The notes: a model not told the origin generated them from the sequence alone. DNA of 64,000 nt from Pseudomonadota bacterium (GCA_030145845.1 JAIXHJ010000014.1:1-64000); one strand, 5' to 3'. Numbered from the stretch's first letter, positions 17,944 through 27,423 are shown. Numbers and translations are program-made.

Positions 17944-20900
17944 TTAGTGTTGCGCCAGCTGCTCCAGTGTCTGGTGCTCTGACGGGGCGCTGATAATGAA
18001 GTCGATACCGATGGTGCGCAGGATCTCCCATACGCTGTTGTTGGGGCTGTATTCGGCAATGGTCTTCTTGGCCATGAAGTGGGTGATTTCCTGAATGGAT
18101 TTGACCAGCGCGTAATCCGCCGAGCTGGTATGCAGCCCGGAGATGAAATTGTGGTCAATTTTCACATAGTCCACCGGCAGGGCCTTGAGGTACTCAAAGG
18201 AAGACTGCCCGGTACCGAAGTCGGACAGCACAAACTGGCAACCCAGGCTGCGCATCTCGTGCATGAAGTCGGCGGCATCCTCGAGGTTGCGGATGGCGGA
18301 TGTTTCATTCAGTTCGAAGCACAGTTTTTTCACCGGCACATCTTTCTCGCGCGCCTGTTCAAAAATGTAAGCCAGCAGGCTTTCGTCGTTGATGGCGTGG
18401 CCGGACAGACGCAGCATAAAGCGGTTGATGCCTGCCGCTGTCTGTGGATTATCCGCCAGCCACTGCACCAGCTGTTCAATGGTCCAGCGGTCGAGGGCGT
18501 ACATGCGGTTGTAATTTTCCGCGGCCTGCAGGTAATCCATCGGCGGAATCTGGGCTCCACTGCCATCCTGAATACTGATCATCACCTCATACTGGCGTGA
18601 TGATTTATGCCGCTCCTGAATCGGATTGACCGGAACGCACAGCACCTGCAGCTGGTTGTTGCTGAGGGCCTGATTGAGCTTGTTGCCCCACGCCATAAAC
18701 TGATCCTGACGCTGATGGCTTTCGTCATCCGGACGGTACTGCTCAATGCGGCTGCCGCCTTTTTCTTTCGCGATCAGGCAGGCGGATTCGCCCTGTTCGA
18801 TCAGATCGGAGACGTCGCTCAGATCCGCTGTCATGGCGGCAAGGCCGATACTGACGTGAATGCGGAAGGCGCCGGCATCGCTGTCGATGTTGGTGTTTTC
18901 AATCTGTTTCTGCAGCTGGCGTACGGCCGGCAGGGTTTCATTCATATCCTTATGACGGAAGAAGATGGCGAACTCATTGCTGCCCAGACGTGAGCAGAGG
19001 GTGTTTTCCGTGTCTTCCAGCAGCGTGGCGACGGTCTGCAGGCAGGCATCGCCGCCGTCGACACCGTAGTTTTTATTGATCAGTTTGAACTGATCAATAT
19101 CGATCATGCACAGGGTGCCACCGGAGGCGGCGCGCAGGCTGGCCATAAAGCGCTCCTGCAGCAGACGCAGGAAATGCTGGCGGTTGATCAGGCCGGTCAG
19201 CGGGTCGATGTTGGCCTGCTCTGACAGGTCGCGGTAAATCTGCTGCACCAGTTTGTCGACGCCGCGGTCAACGGCCGACTCTTCCTGTTCGTACAGACGT
19301 TTCACCCGGCCCTCATCGAACGCGGCAGCCAGTTCGGCGAGGGTGAAATCCACCACCTTCATGCCGCTGTGGTTGACACAGGCAAAGCGCGAGGCGTCCT
19401 GCGCGATCCAGACCACCGACACGGACTGATCCTGATCGGTGAGCAGCAGCCAGTCTCCGACCTGCAGATTCATGGCGCGGCGCATACCGCGGCCTTCCGG
19501 CACAATTTCCGCCGGCTTGGCGACAAAGGCCGGCAGGTCGACGGCTTCGCGGATGGTGCCCTGACTCAGATGCTCTTCCGCCGCCTGCATGATATCGCTG
19601 TACCAGCGCTGGTGTTCCGGCAGACTGCCGTTGAGACGGTCCATTTCACTGCGCGCCAGATCCATCATGGGTTCAAAACGCTTCAGCAGTTCCCGGCGGC
19701 CGCTGTTGTCGGGGTTAAACAGCACCAGTACCTGACGGTAGAGTTTGACGGCACCGCGGAAGCGTTTGCTGTCCTGACCTTCGCGCAGCAGCAGCAGGGT
19801 CAGCATCTGCTGCCAGCCATTCTGCAGCCAGTCGACAACACTGCCGGGCAGAGTGCGGTTGGCGATGTCTTTGCCCAGCTGCTGCTCCACCTGACTGCGC
19901 ACTTCCTGCAGCCGGTGTTCTCCCTCGGCAGCCTGTGCGACACGTTCAGCATTCTGGCGGGCTTTGCGCTCAGCGTTGGTGACCATGCCCTGCAGGCTTT
20001 CCAGCAATTCTTCGAGTGAGCTTTCGTCGGTTTCCAGCTGACCGCCAACCGGTGCAATCAGGCTTTCCAGTTTACGCGCCAGCTGGGCTTCGCCACTGGT
20101 GGTCAGTTGTCCCAGTTTGGCCAGCAGGTTGAGGATGAGGCGGCCGGGATGATCCGGATTAAACAGCAGACTGGCGTCTTTCAGCATCAGATTGAGCAGT
20201 GGCCAGCCCAGCTGTTCGATAAAGGGTTTGATAAAGTCGGATACCTGATCGCTTTCGAGCAGGTGCTGGGTGACATGCTCAAGGGTGTCGATGGCATCGC
20301 GGGATTCGATGGGCAGACTGACATCCTGTGCCGCCAGCGCCTGTTCGACACTTTTCAGCACATCAACGGAGCCGAGTGAGCTGTTCAGCGCCAGATGGCT
20401 GACCACTTCTGAGACCTGTTCCGGCTGTGCTTCGGGCAGGGCATCCTCAGTCGCCGGTTCCAGCCGCTGATAACGCAGCTTGAGCAGGTTCTGGATATTG
20501 GCATAAGCCTGACGGGCTTCCTGCTGATGGCGCTGGAAGTTCTGCATGCTGTCGCCGCCCGGATAGGCTGGTGCAGTGGCAGACATGGCCGGTGCCGCTG
20601 CCTTGAAGGCATCCGCACTGACGTCGGCGGGACTGAAGCCACCATCCTGTGGCTGTGGCACCGGTGTGTGCTGCTGCGGTGGCGGCGGGCGGCGGTAGCG
20701 GAAGGTCAGCGGGATGTCGATCTGGCTGATCAGTTCCTGATAACTGTTCTGCAGTATGGTACCGGCGACCTGTTCAAACACTTCAAAGGCCAGTGCCCGG
20801 GCTTCCTGTGGCAGCTGCAGCTGCTCCAGGGCATCGCGGAAGGCTTCGGTGACGGTGGTCGGGCCGAGCGGGTTGAAGCAGTGTTCGATGGGGGCACTGC

Positions 20901-21642
20901 TGAGGGTATCGAGTAACTGGCGCAGTTCGAAGGTGAGGTGAGCCAGCCGTGACTGCAGATGTGAGGCGGTGACTTTGGCCAGCAGCCAGTCTTCGAAATC
21001 TGCCTGCTGTACCAGTGCCAGCTGCAGTTCACCGGATTCGGCTTCATGATCGGGAATGTATTCACCTTTGCCTTCCTGCCAGCGGCTGAACTGGCGTTCA
21101 ATATTGCCATTGAACTGGCGCAGTAATTTAGCTGCCTGTTCCTTGGCCTGTTTTTCCAGCCGCAGCCATTGCTGTTGTTCGGTGGTGTTGTGGGCAAGGT
21201 TGGCTTTTTCGAAGGTTGCTTCGAGAAAATCCGGCAGCCATTTTTTCGGCAGCCGGTCACTGAGTGCGTTCACTTCCTTCTGCAGGATGGCCAGGTATTT
21301 TTTCTGCTTGGCGGCATCCAGCGTTTTGCTTTTGCGGTGTTCCTGATTGAATTCCTGCAGTTTCAGAAACAGTTTGTCGTTGTGTTCCTGCAGGCGCAGG
21401 CCGACATTCTGTTCATGGCGGTGAACCCATTCCACCGGTACGGTCAGTTTTTCATCTTCCAGCTGCAGATGCAGGGTGTGCAGGCCGCTGGTATCTTCCG
21501 GCATCTCGTGGGGCCAGTAGAGATGCATACCGGACTGTGAATAATCGAGCACCTGGCAGTCATAGGTCTGGCCATCTGCGAGTGTCAGCCGGGCATTGAA
21601 ATAGGTCGGAAAGCGGGGGTTTTCACGGAGCTCAACAGCCAT
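17944..21642 (-). CDS. PilZ-DUF1631-degenerate GGDEF-degenerate EAL protein
   Basis: This 1232-residue protein begins with a PilZ c-di-GMP-binding domain (about 4-105; RENPR and DYSQSG match the RxxxR and D/NxSxxG motifs). A long DUF1631-like helical region follows (about 150-770, including GSVVDWLQNGWQQMLTLLLL), then a GGDEF domain (about 800-960) and an EAL domain (about 975-1225). The GGDEF motif is GSNEF (887-891), EAL is EVM (Glu1019), and the usual DDFG is SDFG (Ser1140). It therefore probably does not make or break c-di-GMP. I infer a receptor or scaffold, by analogy with FimX, whose two motifs are also degenerate. No membrane segment is seen. The start ATG 21642 fits the PilZ domain start. 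Confidence 0.88.
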   Translation of the reverse strand: MAVELRENPRFPTYFNARLTLADGQTYDCQVLDYSQSGMHLYWPHEMPEDTSGLHTLHLQLEDEKLTVPVEWVHRHEQNVGLRLQEHNDKLFLKLQEFNQEHRKSKTLDAAKQKKYLAILQKEVNALSDRLPKKWLPDFLEATFEKANLAHNTTEQQQWLRLEKQAKEQAAKLLRQFNGNIERQFSRWQEGKGEYIPDHEAESGELQLALVQQADFEDWLLAKVTASHLQSRLAHLTFELRQLLDTLSSAPIEHCFNPLGPTTVTEAFRDALEQLQLPQEARALAFEVFEQVAGTILQNSYQELISQIDIPLTFRYRRPPPPQQHTPVPQPQDGGFSPADVSADAFKAAAPAMSATAPAYPGGDSMQNFQRHQQEARQAYANIQNLLKLRYQRLEPATEDALPEAQPEQVSEVVSHLALNSSLGSVDVLKSVEQALAAQDVSLPIESRDAIDTLEHVTQHLLESDQVSDFIKPFIEQLGWPLLNLMLKDASLLFNPDHPGRLILNLLAKLGQLTTSGEAQLARKLESLIAPVGGQLETDESSLEELLESLQGMVTNAERKARQNAERVAQAAEGEHRLQEVRSQVEQQLGKDIANRTLPGSVVDWLQNGWQQMLTLLLLREGQDSKRFRGAVKLYRQVLVLFNPDNSGRRELLKRFEPMMDLARSEMDRLNGSLPEHQRWYSDIMQAAEEHLSQGTIREAVDLPAFVAKPAEIVPEGRGMRRAMNLQVGDWLLLTDQDQSVSVVWIAQDASRFACVNHSGMKVVDFTLAELAAAFDEGRVKRLYEQEESAVDRGVDKLVQQIYRDLSEQANIDPLTGLINRQHFLRLLQERFMASLRAASGGTLCMIDIDQFKLINKNYGVDGGDACLQTVATLLEDTENTLCSRLGSNEFAIFFRHKDMNETLPAVRQLQKQIENTNIDSDAGAFRIHVSIGLAAMTADLSDVSDLIEQGESACLIAKEKGGSRIEQYRPDDESHQRQDQFMAWGNKLNQALSNNQLQVLCVPVNPIQERHKSSRQYEVMISIQDGSGAQIPPMDYLQAAENYNRMYALDRWTIEQLVQWLADNPQTAAGINRFMLRLSGHAINDESLLAYIFEQAREKDVPVKKLCFELNETSAIRNLEDAADFMHEMRSLGCQFVLSDFGTGQSSFEYLKALPVDYVKIDHNFISGLHTSSADYALVKSIQEITHFMAKKTIAEYSPNNSVWEILRTIGIDFIISAPSEHQTLEQLAQH

Positions 21643-21864
21643 GTTTTAATCCAGTTGTGCGGGTCACGGGCCGCTACCGCTGAGGTACGGCGACAGCTGT
21701 CTGTCCGGTGCTGTTTCCACCGGGAGGGTGACGTTCCGTGTACCTTGATCAGTTCGTTATAGGACTATCTTATAAGGTTATTCTGGCCTAAAAATACAGG
21801 CTGCGAAACCAGAAATGGCAACACTGAGGTGATTTAGATATCTGATTAATTATTGAATGATTTA

Positions 21865-23205
21865 TCAGAAATCATCTTCGCTGTCTTTTTCCCGTAGTTG
21901 TTTCAGTTTGCGGTACAGGGTGCGTTCGCTGACGCCCAGTTTCTGCGCCAGAGTATTGTTGTCCCCGGTATAGGCGCGGGAGATACGGCTTAAATAGGTA
22001 TTTTCCAGATCGGCCAGTGGCAGGATTTCTTCACCGCTGAGCAGGGCGGGGGTTTTTCCGGCGGCGACGCTGTCGCCACGACCGGGTTGCAGATGTTCCG
22101 GTTCAATCAGCATGCCGTCGCACAACAGGCTGGCGCGTTCCAGCAGATTGCGCAGTTCACGGATATTGCCCGGGTAGGCCCGGCTGATCAGCCAGTCGCA
22201 GGCGGCATCTGATAACTGCAGTGGTCGCTGGGTGCTCAGTTGTTCGAGCAGGTGGGTCGCGAGCGGGATGATATCTTCCGGACGTTCATTCAGGGAGGGC
22301 AGGTGCACCGGGAAAGGACTGATACGGTAAAACAGGTCTTTACGGAAAGTATCACTGGCGACCATCTCTTCCAGATCGCGGTGGGTGGCGCAGATCAGGC
22401 GGAAATCGGCCTGGCGGGGCGTTACGCTGCCGACCGGGCGGTAACTGCCGCTTTCAATCAGGCGCAGCAGCTTGACCTGCATGCCGAGTGGAATGTCCCC
22501 GACTTCGTCGAGAAACAGGGTGCCGCCACGGGCGGCTTCAACCAGGCCGGGTTTGCGGTGTGTGGCGCCGGTGAAGGCCCCTTTCTCATGGCCGAACAGC
22601 TCACTTTCAAACAGGCTTTCGGTCAGCCCTGAGCATTCCACGGTAACAAAGGGGGCTCCGGCCCGCGGGCTGTGGCTGTGCAGATACTGGGCCGCCAGCT
22701 CCTTACCGGTACCCGAGTCCCCCAGCAGCAGCACGCTGATATCGCTGGGCGCGGCGCGGCTCAGTAACTCCAGCATATGGGTGTAAGCCGGACTGTAGCC
22801 GATCATATGGCGGTCGAGGTTGCGGTCGTCGTGGCCGACCGGATGCATGACTTCGACAAAGAAGCGGATTTCGCCTTCCTCATCGCGGATCGGATTTAGT
22901 TCGACATCAACGTGTTCACGACCGTTGGGGGTGTTATGGATATGCAGGATACGCTGCCGCTGACCGCTGTCGATGCAGTGTTTCAGCGGGCAGGTTTCCC
23001 CGGCCTGGTCACAGGGGACGCGGTAACCGTGGGACACTTCATAGCAGTGGCGGGAAAGCAGCGCCTGATCGGCGGAAAAGGTCCGGCGGTAGGCTTCATT
23101 GGCGGCACAGATCTGGTAGTTGCGATCCATCAGAATGGCGGGTGCCGTAATGGCGTCCAGCAGGGAGGAGATGGCCGGGAGTGACTGATAATGAGGATCG
23201 GACAT
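21865..23205 (-). CDS. Sigma-54 activator with cysteine-bearing PAS domain, FisR-like
   Basis: This 446-residue regulator has a PAS-like sensor (about 15-120), an AAA+ domain with Walker A GDSGTGKE (162-169) and the sigma-54 contact motif GAFTGA (209-214), and a C-terminal Fis-type helix-turn-helix ([19 protein letters not shown]). Cysteines 54, 65 and 72 in the PAS domain have spacing 11 and 7, the same as I recall for FisR, a sulfide/sulfane-sulfur-responsive activator of persulfide dioxygenase genes; Cys77 is extra. I chose ATG 23205 (MSDPHYQ) over 23238 because numbering and domain start fit, and a likely binding site lies directly upstream, which permits autoregulation. The gene is divergent from a persulfide-dioxygenase-like gene with a -24/-12 promoter. 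Activator class is certain; the signal is inferred. Confidence 0.88.
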   Translation of the reverse strand: MSDPHYQSLPAISSLLDAITAPAILMDRNYQICAANEAYRRTFSADQALLSRHCYEVSHGYRVPCDQAGETCPLKHCIDSGQRQRILHIHNTPNGREHVDVELNPIRDEEGEIRFFVEVMHPVGHDDRNLDRHMIGYSPAYTHMLELLSRAAPSDISVLLLGDSGTGKELAAQYLHSHSPRAGAPFVTVECSGLTESLFESELFGHEKGAFTGATHRKPGLVEAARGGTLFLDEVGDIPLGMQVKLLRLIESGSYRPVGSVTPRQADFRLICATHRDLEEMVASDTFRKDLFYRISPFPVHLPSLNERPEDIIPLATHLLEQLSTQRPLQLSDAACDWLISRAYPGNIRELRNLLERASLLCDGMLIEPEHLQPGRGDSVAAGKTPALLSGEEILPLADLENTYLSRISRAYTGDNNTLAQKLGVSERTLYRKLKQLREKDSEDDF

Positions 23206-23210
23206 GATTC

Positions 23211-23246
23211 TGTCATCTGTGGCAGTTATGTATGTCAAATTTGGCA
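23211..23246. promoter_or_regulatory. Paired upstream activator sites TGTCA-N4-TGGCA
   Basis: TGTCATCTGTGGCA (23211-23224) and TGTCAAATTTGGCA (23233-23246) are imperfect inverted repeats of the same pattern, with centres 22 bp apart (two helical turns). They lie about 220-240 bp upstream of the transcript start predicted for the divergent sigma-54 promoter, a normal place for enhancer sites. They also cover the start region of the activator gene. This is pattern-based, with no prior knowledge of the site. Confidence 0.68.
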
Positions 23247-23430
23247 GTGAGTGACAGAAAAGTAAAGGGAATGGTCATTTAACGCACTGTTCTGTTATCT
23301 GGCCGGGCGGGTAAATAATGATCAGAAACGCAGGTATTGCCGCCGATTATGGCGGAATCGTGGTGACATTCTTGATCTGAGCCAGTGTTTTTTTTCCGTG
23401 GAATAAAATCAGCGGAGGTTATTTTTTTAT

Positions 23431-23446
23431 TGGCCTGCTCCTTGCT
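23431..23446 (+). promoter_or_regulatory. Sigma-54 (-24/-12) promoter
   Basis: TGGCCTGCTCCTTGCT matches the consensus TGGCACG-N4-TTGCW in all but two positions, with GG and GC exactly 10 nt apart and the preferred T before TGG. Transcription should start near 23457, about 38 bp before the MBL-like gene. A divergent sigma-54 activator makes it convincing. Confidence 0.85.
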
Positions 23447-23494
23447 CAGGGGGAGAGCATAGGTATCAGGAAAATCGGCTTCCGGGGTCTGAGC

Positions 23495-24022
23495 ATGGTA
23501 AGAGTCAAGCAATGGGTGGATGAAGAACAGCTGAGTTATCTGCTGTTTGATCCTATTTCCCGTCGCAGTGCTCTGGTGGATGCATTACCTGCCCATCAGG
23601 ATATTTATCAGAAAGTGCTGCAGATGCGCGGACTGCATAATCTCTATCTGCTTTATACGTTTGACCATAATTTTTCTGTGGATATTCCCGGCACTGTCAT
23701 CATGCCGGAACTGGATCTGCCGGACAGTGTGTTGCCGCTGGGAGAGACTTATATTGAGCGTTACCGTGACGCTTCTGCTACGCTGGCAGCGTATCTTTGT
23801 GAAGGTCATTTATTTACCGGCAGCTGGTGGATACCTTTTTCCCTGCGACAAATTGGCGCAGATGGGAACTATGGGAAATCCGTTATGCTGCCGCTGATTA
23901 ATCTGCCGGACGATCATATTCTGCACCCGGGCAGAATGGTGTCCGGAATCCGGATCAGCACCATTGGCCAGGAAAAGGCATTTGCTGAATCTGATGTGCC
24001 CGGAGGAGTTTTACGTGGCTGA
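23495..24022 (+). CDS. Degenerate metallo-beta-lactamase-fold protein, persulfide-dioxygenase-like
   Basis: This 175-residue protein aligns by eye with ETHE1-type persulfide dioxygenases. SYLLFDPISRRSALVDAL matches the first strands; LFTGSWW corresponds to the FTGD site; LPDDHILHPGRMV corresponds to LPDDTxVYPGHDY; and VSGIRISTIGQEKAF matches the family's VSTIGEEKRFNP tail. All metal ligands are lost: the THxHxDH motif reads YTFDHNF, the PGHTPG histidine is absent, the FTGD aspartate is Ser, and the PGHDY histidine is Arg. The protein is also shorter than active enzymes (about 230-250 residues). It is unlikely to be a dioxygenase and may be a sensor, an adaptor or a decaying gene. The sigma-54 promoter and FisR-like neighbour suggest it is still expressed under sulfur control. 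Confidence 0.75.
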   Translation: MVRVKQWVDEEQLSYLLFDPISRRSALVDALPAHQDIYQKVLQMRGLHNLYLLYTFDHNFSVDIPGTVIMPELDLPDSVLPLGETYIERYRDASATLAAYLCEGHLFTGSWWIPFSLRQIGADGNYGKSVMLPLINLPDDHILHPGRMVSGIRISTIGQEKAFAESDVPGGVLRG

Positions 24023-24065
24023 ATCAGTTTTCCATCTTTCCGTTTCTGCGGACATTTTTCCCGCT

Positions 24066-24097
24066 CCTGTGGGCGTGACATCCCACAGGGCTTTATT
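24066..24097 (+). terminator. Hairpin between the MBL-like gene and cydA
   Basis: CCTGTGGG (24066-24073) pairs with CCCACAGG (24082-24089) and is followed by GCTTTATTT. It could end the upstream transcript or attenuate read-through into cydA. The T-run is interrupted, so read-through is plausible. Confidence 0.6.
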
Positions 24098-24159
24098 TCC
24101 CGTCAACCGGTTTTTTAACCAACTAAAAATACTCTTCCCTCGCAATCGGAGGATCTGCA

Positions 24160-25758
24160 ATGATCAGTGAAAGCCTAGTTGATATTTCGCGGCTGCAGTT
24201 TGCAATTACCGCGCTTTATCACTTTCTGTTCGTCCCCCTGACGCTGGGCCTGTCATTTATTCTGGCGATTATGGAATCGACCTACGTAATGACCGGCAAG
24301 CAGGTTTACCAGGACATGGTTAAGTTCTGGGGTAAGTTATTCGGTATCAACTTCGCACTGGGTGTGACAACCGGTCTGACCATGGAGTTCCAGTTCGGTA
24401 CTAACTGGGCTTATTACTCACATTATGTGGGTGATATTTTCGGTGCTCCGCTGGCGATTGAAGGTCTGATGGCGTTCTTCCTGGAATCCACCATGATCGG
24501 CCTGTTTTTCTTCGGCTGGGATCGTCTGAGCCGCGTACAGCATCTGGCGGTGACCTGGCTGGTGGCGATCGGTTCCAACCTGTCAGCGCTGTGGATTCTG
24601 ATTGCCAACGGCTGGATGCAGAACCCGGTTGGTGCTGAGTTTAATTACGACACCATGCGTATGGAAATGACCAGCTTTGCTGAAGTTCTTTTCAACCCGG
24701 TTGCTCAGGTTAAATTCGTGCACACCACCTCTGCCGGTTATGTAACAGGCGCCATGTTTGTACTGGGTATTTCCAGTTACTACCTGCTGAAAAAACGTGA
24801 CATGCCATTCGCACGCCGTTCTTTTGCCATTGCTTCAAGCTTCGGTTTTGCCGCCATTCTGTCGGTGATTATTCTGGGCGACGAATCCGGTTATGAACTG
24901 GGTGACGTACAGAAAGCCAAACTGGCTGCGATTGAAGCAGAATGGGAAACTCAGGAACCACCGGCTGATTTCACCCTGTTCGGCTTCCCTGATCAGGACG
25001 ATATGGAAACCCATTTCGCGGTGAAAATTCCGGGTGTTATGGGCTTGATTGCAACCCGTTCCACCACGGAAGAAGTTACCGGTCTGATCGACCTGAAAGC
25101 GGAACACGAAGAGCGTATCCGTCGTGGTATGGAAGCGTATGCACTGCTGGAAAAAATGCGTGCGGGTGATAAATCCGAACCGACAGTCGCTGCTTTTGAT
25201 GCGCTGAAAGACGATCTGGGTTACGGCCTGCTGCTGAAGAAATACACTGAAAATGTGGTTGATGCGACCGAAGCTCAGATCAAAATGGCCGTCGAAGACA
25301 GTATCCCGCATGTGGCGCCTATGTTCTGGACTTTCCGCATCATGGTGGCCATCGGTTTCCTGATGCTGGCGATGATTGCACTGTCATTCTGGTCCAGTAT
25401 CCGCAATACCGTGGAACAGAAACCCTGGCTGCTTAAAGCGCATCTGTGGGCGATTCCGCTGCCATGGATTGCCTGTGAAATGGGTTGGTTTGTAGCCGAG
25501 TTCGGCCGTCAGCCATGGGCTATCGGTGAAGTGCTGCCGACGCATCTGGGTGTTTCGTCACTGTCGATGGGCGACCTGTTCCTGAGTCTGGGCAGCTTTA
25601 TCGGCCTCTACACTCTGCTGCTGGTTGCTGAGGTCTACCTGATGTTCAAGTTTGGCCGCATGGGACCTTCTGCGCTGCATACCGGTCGTTACTACCATGA
25701 ACAGAAAGCCTCTGGTGCGGTTGCTGCACCGGCTCAGGCTGTAAAAGATCCGGCGTAA
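24160..25758 (+). CDS. cydA: Cytochrome bd ubiquinol oxidase subunit I
   Basis: CydA has 532 residues, about nine membrane helices and the haem ligands of the bd family (His21 near the N-terminus, equivalent to E. coli His19; a second His in [11 protein letters not shown]; a Met near residue 400). The long Q-loop marks it as the long-loop type, and the [13 protein letters not shown] signature is present. The complex oxidises ubiquinol and reduces oxygen to water with high affinity, and in E. coli is resistant to sulfide, NO and cyanide. A CGGAGG ribosome-binding site precedes the ATG. It is followed by cydB after 10 bp. Confidence 0.98.
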   Translation: MISESLVDISRLQFAITALYHFLFVPLTLGLSFILAIMESTYVMTGKQVYQDMVKFWGKLFGINFALGVTTGLTMEFQFGTNWAYYSHYVGDIFGAPLAIEGLMAFFLESTMIGLFFFGWDRLSRVQHLAVTWLVAIGSNLSALWILIANGWMQNPVGAEFNYDTMRMEMTSFAEVLFNPVAQVKFVHTTSAGYVTGAMFVLGISSYYLLKKRDMPFARRSFAIASSFGFAAILSVIILGDESGYELGDVQKAKLAAIEAEWETQEPPADFTLFGFPDQDDMETHFAVKIPGVMGLIATRSTTEEVTGLIDLKAEHEERIRRGMEAYALLEKMRAGDKSEPTVAAFDALKDDLGYGLLLKKYTENVVDATEAQIKMAVEDSIPHVAPMFWTFRIMVAIGFLMLAMIALSFWSSIRNTVEQKPWLLKAHLWAIPLPWIACEMGWFVAEFGRQPWAIGEVLPTHLGVSSLSMGDLFLSLGSFIGLYTLLLVAEVYLMFKFGRMGPSALHTGRYYHEQKASGAVAAPAQAVKDPA

Positions 25759-25768
25759 GGAGCAGATC

Positions 25769-26908
25769 ATGGATTACGAAGTATTAAAAGTTATCTGGTG
25801 GGTACTGATCGGCGTACTGCTGATCGGCTTTGCCGTCACCGACGGTTTTGATATGGGCGTGACTGCGCTGCTGCGTGTGATCGGCCGTACTGACAGCGAA
25901 CGCCGTGTCATGATGAACACGGTGGGTCCGCACTGGGATGGTAACCAGGTGTGGTTTATTACTGCCGGTGGCGCCATTTTTGCCGCCTGGCCGGTGGTTT
26001 ACGCCGTGGCATTCTCCGGTTTTTACTGGGCCATGCTGCTGGTGCTGTTTGCACTCTTCTTCCGTCCGGTTGGTTTTGAATACCGTTCGAAAGTGGAAGA
26101 TCCACGCTGGCGCAGTGCCTGGGACTGGGGTCTGACCATTGGCGGTGCTGTACCGGCGCTGGTCTTCGGTGTTGCTTTCGGTAACCTGCTGCTGGGCGTA
26201 CCGTTCACCATTGATGAGTTTATGCGCTCAACTTACACCGGTTCTTTCTGGGCTCTGCTGAACCCGTTTGCTCTGGTCACCGGTCTGGTCAGCCTGCTGA
26301 TGCTGGTGATGCATGGCGGTACTTATCTGCAGATGAAAACCGATGGCGACCTGCGGGAACGGGCGCGTAAAGTTTCCCTGCTGGCAGCCATTGTTGTGGC
26401 AGCTCTGTTTGCCCTGGCTGGCGTCTGGCTGGCCATGGGAATCGACGGCATGGTGATTACTTCAACCAGCGTTGATGTGGGTGGCGTTATAACGCCGCTG
26501 GATAAAGTGGTTGAAGTGCGTGAGGGTGCGTGGCTGGCTAACTACTCAGATTATCCGGTCACCATTCTGGCACCGGTTATCGGTTTTGCCGGTCTGCTGC
26601 TTACTGTGCTGATGTCAGCGGCTAACCGTTGTGCACTGGCGTTTGTCAGCAGTTCTCTGGCCATTACCGGCATCATTCTGACCGCTGGCGTGAGTCTGTT
26701 CCCGTTTGTAATGCCTTCCAGCTCGAATCCATCTCACAGTCTGACACTGTGGGACGTGGTCTCCAGTGAGCTGACCCTGAACATCATGTTCTGGGTTGCC
26801 ATGATCTTTGTACCTATCATCCTGGCGTACACTGCCTGGGGTTACTACAAAATGCGTGGCCGTCTGACAACAGACTTTATTGAAGGTAATAAATACAGCA
26901 CTTACTGA
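25769..26908 (+). CDS. cydB: Cytochrome bd ubiquinol oxidase subunit II
   Basis: CydB has 379 residues, the same as E. coli, with about eight membrane helices. Its start MDYEVLKVIWWVLIGVLL and the GFDMGVTALL and GPHWDGNQVWFI motifs are typical. It pairs with CydA in the inner membrane. The stop is 61 bp before cydX, the usual order. Confidence 0.98.
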   Translation: MDYEVLKVIWWVLIGVLLIGFAVTDGFDMGVTALLRVIGRTDSERRVMMNTVGPHWDGNQVWFITAGGAIFAAWPVVYAVAFSGFYWAMLLVLFALFFRPVGFEYRSKVEDPRWRSAWDWGLTIGGAVPALVFGVAFGNLLLGVPFTIDEFMRSTYTGSFWALLNPFALVTGLVSLLMLVMHGGTYLQMKTDGDLRERARKVSLLAAIVVAALFALAGVWLAMGIDGMVITSTSVDVGGVITPLDKVVEVREGAWLANYSDYPVTILAPVIGFAGLLLTVLMSAANRCALAFVSSSLAITGIILTAGVSLFPFVMPSSSNPSHSLTLWDVVSSELTLNIMFWVAMIFVPIILAYTAWGYYKMRGRLTTDFIEGNKYSTY

Positions 26909-26969
26909 GTGCGGTATTTTCTGAACACAAAAGGCAGCGGCGGTGCCGCTGCCAACAGGAGAAAAAACT

Positions 26970-27086
26970 ATGTGGTATTTTGCCTGGATCTTAGGTGTAT
27001 TGCTGGCCTGTTCATTCGGCATTCTGAATGCAATGTGGCTGGAAATGAATGAAGACTTCGACCGCGACGCAGACGTTAAAGAGTAA
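26970..27086 (+). CDS. cydX: Cytochrome bd small subunit CydX
   Basis: CydX is a 38-residue single-helix protein: MWYFAWILGVLLACSFGILN followed by AMWLEMNEDFDRDADVKE. It is needed for stability and haem content of the bd oxidase. CAGGAG lies 7 bases before the ATG. Its place after cydB and before ybgE matches enterobacterial cyd operons. Confidence 0.96.
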   Translation: MWYFAWILGVLLACSFGILNAMWLEMNEDFDRDADVKE

Positions 27087-27094
27087 CTGCGCCG

Positions 27095-27391
27095 ATGGCC
27101 GGACCTGTTAATTATAAAGACTACGGCCCGCTTTATGCGGGCTGGGCGCGTATGCTGTCCCTGCTGGTGGCACTGGCTCTGTCGGGCATGCTGATGTTTA
27201 CCCGTCATGATGCCTGGGTCAGTTATCCGGTTCTCGACCGGACACTGCTGGGCCTCACTTTCTGGGGCATTATTGCCGGTTATATCCATGGTGTCGGTTA
27301 TGTGCCGGTGTGGAAAATCTGGCGGTATATTTTCAGCCCGTATGTGGCCTGGCCACTGCTGCTGACTGGTGTGCTGTGGTGGAACAGCTGA
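27095..27391 (+). CDS. ybgE: Cyd operon protein YbgE
   Basis: This 98-residue protein has about three hydrophobic segments (LSLLVALALSGMLMF; TFWGIIAGYIHGVGYV; AWPLLLTGVLWW). The YIHGVGYVPVWKIWRYIFSPYVAW-type core fits the YbgE family. It is encoded in many cydABX operons, but its role is not defined. It follows cydX by 8 bp. Confidence 0.88.
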   Translation: MAGPVNYKDYGPLYAGWARMLSLLVALALSGMLMFTRHDAWVSYPVLDRTLLGLTFWGIIAGYIHGVGYVPVWKIWRYIFSPYVAWPLLLTGVLWWNS

Positions 27392-27394
27392 GCG

Positions 27395-27423
27395 TTGGTA
27401 CTCACGAATTATTTCTGTATGCT
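27395..27423 (+). promoter_or_regulatory. Possible sigma-70 promoter of the rhodanese trio
   Basis: TTGGTA (27395-27400) and TATGCT (27418-27423) are 17 bp apart, directly after ybgE. A direct repeat TTATCCGG occurs twice just downstream (27423-27442). The match is moderate; read-through from the cyd genes is also possible. Confidence 0.45.

Noticed and set aside
23246..23430. IHF site between enhancer repeats and the sigma-54 promoter
   Set aside because: ATCA-containing stretches near 23321 and 23373 do not fit the consensus WATCAAN4TTR well enough.
24023..24159. Second sigma-54 or an Fnr/Anr site before cydA
   Set aside because: I found no GG-N10-GC element of quality and no TTGAT-N4-ATCAA in this gap.
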